NCBI RefSeq assembly: GCF_029784155.1
Contig: NC_073693.1
Location: forward strand, 284,738,875 to 284,802,874
Direction of reading: 5' to 3'
Source: Uranotaenia lowii
Taxonomy: Eukaryota; Arthropoda; Insecta; Diptera; Culicidae
Length of the DNA: 64,000 nucleotides
Below are positions 59,855 through 64,000 of the stretch, piece by piece (within the stretch, counting starts at the first letter, position 1; each line of letters opens with the position of its first letter). The notes under the pieces are model-generated. The model made no database searches, had not been told where the DNA came from, and was given only the letters and a program-made list of their open reading frames with translations. The translations under genes were made by a program, and so were the position numbers.

Positions 59855-59906
59855 TTAGTATTTATTTGAAGCAAATTTATAATTCAGAATAAGAACCATC
59901 ATTTAT

Positions 59907-60576
59907 TAGGGGAGACTGAGTTATCATGAGCCACTTTTTTCTTTGCTTCATAACTTCATTATTATAAAAGATAAAAAGAAAAAAATAAATGGAAAGGTTT
60001 TCTACATTTTTAAGGTACCATTAGACATTTTTTTATTTTTTAAAACATCAATTTCCCAAGTGTTATAAAGTATTTTTTTTTTTTTGATTTTGAAAAACTG
60101 TGAGGAAACGCGGGCCACCAAATCCAAATTGACTAGATATCGTGCAAAGTTTATGAGTTGACCCAAAACTGAAATTTCATAATTCATTTAGTTATTTTAA
60201 AGCAATTTCAGATGAGGAAATTAAAAAAGAGTTGTGTGGATCGATTATTTCGTGACTTATTTATGTTTCATCAAAAATTCCTTTTCCACGTGAAAGAACA
60301 TAACAAAACTAAGATCATAAGCGTATGAGCATTTTTTATGTACTTTAGGACTCCCACGGATGCAATTTGCGGGTGCTTGTTAAATTATGTAAGTACATTT
60401 TTCTAGGCTAGTTAAATAAAAGAAGCATATGATACGTACATAAGTCAACAACATATAGAAAAACATGCTTACGCAAAGCGATGACAGTTGGATTGAGATT
60501 TTTATCTCAACACACAGCTGAGATATCAAGAGTGGCCCACGTTAACCCATGGCCCACATTACCTCACTCTCCTCTA
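59907..60576. mobile_element. TIR element with GTGGCCCAC phrase, copy A
   Basis: TA-GGGGAGACTGAGTTATCATG at the left and CCTCACTCTCCTC-TA at the right, about 670 bp. The right end carries repeated GTGGCCCAC / ATGGCCCAC words. It matches copy B at 63334 in reverse orientation over its whole length (for example GATCATAAGCGTATGAGCAT and AGAAGCATATGAT). Confidence 0.9.
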
Positions 60577-60936
60577 CTTTTATGTACTTTATATAAAATT
60601 CAATACTTTTTGAGATTCTGTAATAATTTTGATTAAAAAGAGTATGTTTGTAATCCATTTCCTCATTTATTGTGTATTTTTGGTATTGTTACTATTTTGA
60701 ACTAAATTTAAATTTCGAAAACATTTTTGTTTATCACGAATGATGCCAAAATCAAACGGGGTCTGCAGTAAAGTAAAGCTGGTGTACATAAATCAGGTAA
60801 GTAACTTCTTAACCTTCCTTAGAAAATTCAGTTATATGATAAGATCCAACAATACAATAGCTGTTTTGTCTGCATTTAACGTTCCTTTGTTGGAGTAACA
60901 ATAAACCTTCGTTAATTGAATATTTCGATTTCGATT

Positions 60937-60983
60937 GATAAAAGCCTTTAAATAGACTCCACGAAGCATCTGACTATTTCAGC
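60937..60983 (+). promoter_or_regulatory. Core promoter candidate of gene 3
   Basis: GATAAAAG (60937-60944) and TTTAAATAG (60948-60956) lie 25-45 bp upstream of TTTCAGCTGG (A of CAG at 60981), leaving a very short leader before the ATG at 60994. Confidence 0.45.
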
Positions 60984-60993
60984 TGGACTCGTA

Positions 60994-61743
60994 ATGTCCT
61001 TAAAGGTAGCCCTGCTCTGCTGGTTGATAGCCACGAGACAGCACCAGACTTCCGGTAAAAATGTCACTTGTCCGTCCTACAATTCTACTTGCGTTCCGGG
61101 AACGGTTCTCAATGGATCCCTGCAACCGTTAGTGCTGATTAACATATCCCAAGAGCAGCCCAAATCATCGACGGAACCCGCAAAAGGATGTGTTAAGCTG
61201 GTCGTCAAATGTACCACCAATTTTATGTTCTTTTCGATAAGGAATTGTTGTACCAGCAAAAGCGACGAGCTAAAGTTTCCTGTGTACATTAGAGGAGTGA
61301 CTGCATGGAAACCTCAAGATCGAATCCTGCTGACGGAAACCAATAACAGTTTCCAACTGGAGTTCTGTGCCATCCAAATGGAGGTTACGAGCTTTGTTGA
61401 ACCGTGGCTTTTCGAATCCAGCAAAGAACCAGTGGAGGATTTCGAAATTCCTTTCCGATCCTGTCAAATGTGGAAACGTTTGAACTTTTTTCGTACTCCT
61501 TATTTCATGAGCTATGTTTCGGATTATCCTATTGGTCCGGCTATTGGCCCAGCTTTTGACAGTCGGGTTCTCAATGTGTCGGCAGCTAACCAGGACCCAA
61601 AATTTGAACTACCCCATCGCATTTTTCCCAAGAGGGAAGAACCACGTGGAGAGCCTAATTTTTGGGGATTTCTTCTGGTTTGTGTTTACGTTGAAGTTTG
61701 CGGAGTTTTTCTGATCGTTCACAAATGTTTGAAATGCAAATAA
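60994..61743 (+). CDS. Cysteine-rich type I membrane protein (family member 3)
   Basis: 249 residues, intronless, ATG start with G at -3. The signal peptide spans residues 1-21 (VALLCWLIA core). Cysteines are C26, C33, C66, C73, C85-C86, C125 and C157: CVPGT, then C-x(6)-C-x(11)-CC, then FQLEFCA where the others have QGC. Several sequons occur (N23, N30, N40, N50, N117, N194). A ~65-residue membrane-proximal stalk after C157 makes this the longest member. Transmembrane helix at about 223-243, then a ~6-residue tail ending CLKCK. Nearest relative in the window is gene 1 (31642). It converges with gene 4, 31 bp away. The stop codon is embedded in AATAAA. No named family recognised; function unknown. 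Confidence 0.87.
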   Translation: MSLKVALLCWLIATRQHQTSGKNVTCPSYNSTCVPGTVLNGSLQPLVLINISQEQPKSSTEPAKGCVKLVVKCTTNFMFFSIRNCCTSKSDELKFPVYIRGVTAWKPQDRILLTETNNSFQLEFCAIQMEVTSFVEPWLFESSKEPVEDFEIPFRSCQMWKRLNFFRTPYFMSYVSDYPIGPAIGPAFDSRVLNVSAANQDPKFELPHRIFPKREEPRGEPNFWGFLLVCVYVEVCGVFLIVHKCLKCK

Positions 61744-61744
61744 A
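61739..61744 (+). terminator. Poly(A) signal overlapping stop of gene 3
   Basis: AATAAA overlaps the TAA stop (61741-61743). If used, the 3' UTR would be only about 10-30 nt and would reach into gene 4. Confidence 0.55.
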
Positions 61745-61773
61745 GGCTTTACATATTATCATAAATAATGGTT

Positions 61774-61779
61774 TTTATT
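61774..61779 (-). terminator. Poly(A) signal overlapping stop of gene 4
   Basis: On the minus strand GAATAAAAA overlaps the TAA stop (61775-61777), mirroring gene 3. Cleavage 10-30 nt on would overlap the gene 3 3' end. Confidence 0.55.
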
Positions 61780-62428
61780 CAACTTGACTTAACATTACAA
61801 CCATTGACAAGAGATTTTTTAAAAAACCTATTATTAAACTGTACAATATTGTTAAAATACATGCTATTAGCACAAACCACTTAACAACGGATAAATCACT
61901 TTTTTGAATTTGCGCTTTTTTGGAACCGTCATTCATTTGTTCTCCAAGCAATTTCAGAAATAAACTATACTTAAAAGTGGTACAATTACCCAAGCCAATG
62001 ACCGGACGTGGCTCCTGGACCATTTGCATTTCCAAAACTACCGATTTTCCAGATCCGTTCAAACGAAGACAACCCTGAAACGAAAAGGTCACATCGAAAA
62101 CGGCCAAGTGTGCCTTGTGATCCAGCCTTGAGAACCAATCGAAATCTTCCGGACGGAATTTATTTGCTCCAACATCCGATCGACAACAGTTATGTATCTG
62201 AATCGAGAAAGCCTGGCTATGACATTCCAGCGAAGCTTTCATACATCTCCGGGTTAGGGACTCGGTATAAAGCTCTACCGAATTAACGAACTTTATCCAT
62301 CCGAACCTATTAGTTCCTTTGGGGCAGTTTCCTTCAACGACGGCAACTTCCGGGACACAAAACTCATTTTTCGCTGAGCTGAATGTTGGGGTCAGGAGCA
62401 GTAGAAACCACACTATTCTGATCAACAT
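61775..62428 (-). CDS. Cysteine-rich type I membrane protein (family member 4)
   Basis: 217 residues, intronless. The frame is open back to 62488, but that codon is GTG with a stop just upstream; the first ATG (62428) gives a textbook signal peptide (MLIRIVWFLLLLTPTFSSA). Cysteines are C24, C35, C62, C69, C81-C82, C120 and C149: C-x10-C with CPKGT, C-x(6)-C-x(11)-CC, then FSFQGCL. Sequons at N124 and N148. Transmembrane helix at about 181-203, then a ~14-residue tail. Tail-to-tail with gene 3, so their transcripts probably overlap at the 3' ends. The plus-strand frames at 62008-62286 and 62319-62504 are shadows. Function unknown. Confidence 0.87.
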   Translation of the reverse strand: MLIRIVWFLLLLTPTFSSAKNEFCVPEVAVVEGNCPKGTNRFGWIKFVNSVELYTESLTRRCMKASLECHSQAFSIQIHNCCRSDVGANKFRPEDFDWFSRLDHKAHLAVFDVTFSFQGCLRLNGSGKSVVLEMQMVQEPRPVIGLGNCTTFKYSLFLKLLGEQMNDGSKKAQIQKSDLSVVKWFVLIACILTILYSLIIGFLKNLLSMVVMLSQVE

Positions 62429-62520
62429 TTCCGGTAATTTTGAGAAACCATTTGAAAGTCTGATTTCCTTGGAAACTATTACGTGCACTTGGTTTCATTG
62501 TTAAGTATCTGGTGGCCTCG

Positions 62521-62567
62521 ACTGATCGCTTGGAGGTTTCAGACAGGGAGAATTTTTTGTATTTATC
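62521..62567 (-). promoter_or_regulatory. Core promoter candidate of gene 4
   Basis: On the minus strand GATAAATAC (ends at 62567) is followed about 40 bp later by ATCAGTCG, a TCAGT arthropod initiator. The leader would be about 95 nt and contains one short upstream ATG frame. Confidence 0.5.
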
Positions 62568-62570
62568 CAA

Positions 62571-63333
62571 AACGACTCAAATTACCACGAATACAATCGG
62601 TTAAATTAAATTAAATAACTACTGACATGCAACTTTTCTGGTACAACGTTGAAGATGTAGAGTCCATCAAGACGAGAAGTAGGAATTGAAGATAACGAAT
62701 GATTTTTTATGAAGGGCGGAAATAAGCTGTCCAACTTTTTGCGCCTAGCAGTAGACTATGGAATAGGTTCGAACACAGACGACAAAGATTAAGGCTCGTT
62801 TCCAATGCAAGTTTTCATATAAGTGCGCGGTTGAAAACGATTTTGGAACCGTAAAGCTTTCGTAAAACTTTGTTTAAAAAAATTATACATGGACAAAATA
62901 ATTTGAACTTCGACGATTTTTATTTTCTAAATAAGCTTCTCGTTAGTTTAAAAAAGATTCAAATGATCCTATATCATACAAAGCAAAATCGTTGAAATTC
63001 TCTCTCACATGTTTAACTTGTATACAAAACACAGTTTCGAAATCATGTTAAAACTGTCCATTTTGTACATGTGGTCTACTAAATTGCTGTTTTGGCACAG
63101 CTGCGAATTTGGACCAGGATTTAAAAAAATACATACAACCGATTTTGAAGTTTGGGGTTCAAATTTTAGAAAATAATGATTACACTAGTTTACAGCATTT
63201 TTGAACTTAGTAAACTGAAGGTCATATAAAATGTGAATTCGGGTGCTGAATCCGAAAATGAAATTCAAAAAAATATCAGTGAAACAGTTTTTAAGTTATG
63301 CTCCAAATATGAAATTTTGCAAAAATAAAAAAG
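62571..63333. other. Upstream flank of gene 4, unclassified
   Basis: No gene seen. GCTGAATCCGAAAATGAAATT near 63244 also precedes tandem array 1 (29640), a short dispersed repeat. Confidence 0.5.
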
Positions 63334-64000
63334 TAGGGGAGAGTGGGGTATCGTGGGCCATGGGGAAACGTGGGCCACTTTTAATATCTCAGATGTGTGT
63401 AGAGATAAAAATCTCAAACCAACTGTCATCGTCGTCGCTTTGCATGAGCATGTATTCCTATATGTTGTTGACTGAAATAGGCATCATATGCTTCTTTTAT
63501 TTATCAAGTTAAAAAAAGTTAGAAAAATCAACTTACATAATTAAAAAAACACCCGCTAATTTCATCGATGGGGAACCTAAAGTGCATAACAAAAATATGC
63601 TCATACGCTTATGATCTTAGTTTTGTCATGATCTTTCACATGGAAAAGGAATTTTTGATGACACATCACTAAGTCACACAAACGCAACCAATTTGCAAAT
63701 CATAGCTTGTGGGGAATCGTGGGCCACACATCTTGAATCACCTATATTTTTATGTTTTTATACACATTCAGAACTTAAAATACGTTTTAACTATCTGCAA
63801 AGTTTTCTTATGCCAAATTAAGAGTTATGAAAATATTTTGTCCATCCTATATAAGAAATTTTGCCAAAACGTTTGCGAGCCAGGTTTTGGAATCTATGCG
63901 GTCATACACAGCTCTCTTTTTTATTTCATCATCTGAAATTGCTTTTAAATAACGAAATGAATTAGGAAATTACAGTTTTGGGGCAACTCATAAACTTTGC
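63334..64000. mobile_element. TIR element with GTGGGCCAC phrase, copy B (runs off edge)
   Basis: It starts TA-GGGGAGAGTGGGGTATCGTG, with GTGGGCCA repeated in the first 45 bp. It is the inverse of copy A (59907-60576) and at the window edge is still matching copy A (AACTCATAAACTTTGC), so it continues beyond 64000. Frames at 63243-63936 are not genes. Confidence 0.88.

Noticed and set aside
62426..62488. Longer N-terminus for family member 4
   Set aside because: The upstream start would be GTG with an in-frame stop just before it; the ATG at 62428 gives a proper signal peptide.

Overview
The window is animal nuclear DNA, almost certainly from a mosquito (Culicidae). It is AT-rich and packed with nested transposons. 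Two elements are Tc1/mariner-type with a DD37E transposase signature, the ITmD37E group best known from mosquitoes. The few intact genes have eukaryotic start contexts, TATA/initiator-like sequences and AATAAA signals. Nothing prokaryotic is present. The species cannot be named from the sequence, and 500 N (30708-31207) mark an assembly gap.

Layout. 1-6440 is a degenerate 7-bp satellite (GAACTCA/GAACTTA/GAACTTT) that runs off the left edge. 6441-9110 is unique sequence plus one TIR element. 9111-10422 is an ITmD37E element whose transposase is full length but has the second catalytic Asp changed to Asn. 10421-14251 is a giant foldback element with arms of about 1.08 kb; its right arm is split by two later insertions. 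15128-17601 is a hAT-like element with a nested palindrome. 17602-29000 is mostly unclassified DNA with several TIR and inverted-repeat elements, a CRE-motif cluster, a possible exon and a reverse-transcriptase fragment. 29030-29370 looks like an LTR promoter plus primer-binding site. 29640-42564 holds three ~130-150 bp tandem arrays broken up by the gap, gene 1, a hAT element, two dead mariner copies and a 5.3 kb TIR element that itself carries nested insertions. 42565-53700 holds gene 2 and further TIR, hAT and tRNA-derived repeats. 53760-56421 is a complete small LTR element with an internal 57-bp minisatellite. 59907-64000 holds genes 3 and 4 between inverted copies of one TIR element.

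The main result is a family of four intronless genes: 31642-32214 (+), 44667-45302 (+), 60994-61743 (+) and 61775-62428 (-). Each encodes a small type I membrane protein: signal peptide, cysteine-rich ectodomain, one C-terminal transmembrane helix and a short tail. Overall sequence is very divergent, but all four share exactly C-x(6)-C-x(11)-C-C, a CxxGT-type motif before it and two spaced cysteines after it. I do not recognise the family. It appears to be a tandemly expanded, fast-evolving, lineage-restricted receptor-like or surface-protein family in a transposon-rich region. Genes 3 and 4 converge with 31 bp between stop codons, and in each the AATAAA overlaps the stop codon.

Almost all other open frames are chance frames in repeats. 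Elements were called from terminal inverted repeats and target-site duplications read directly from the sequence; superfamily names are inferences from those features.
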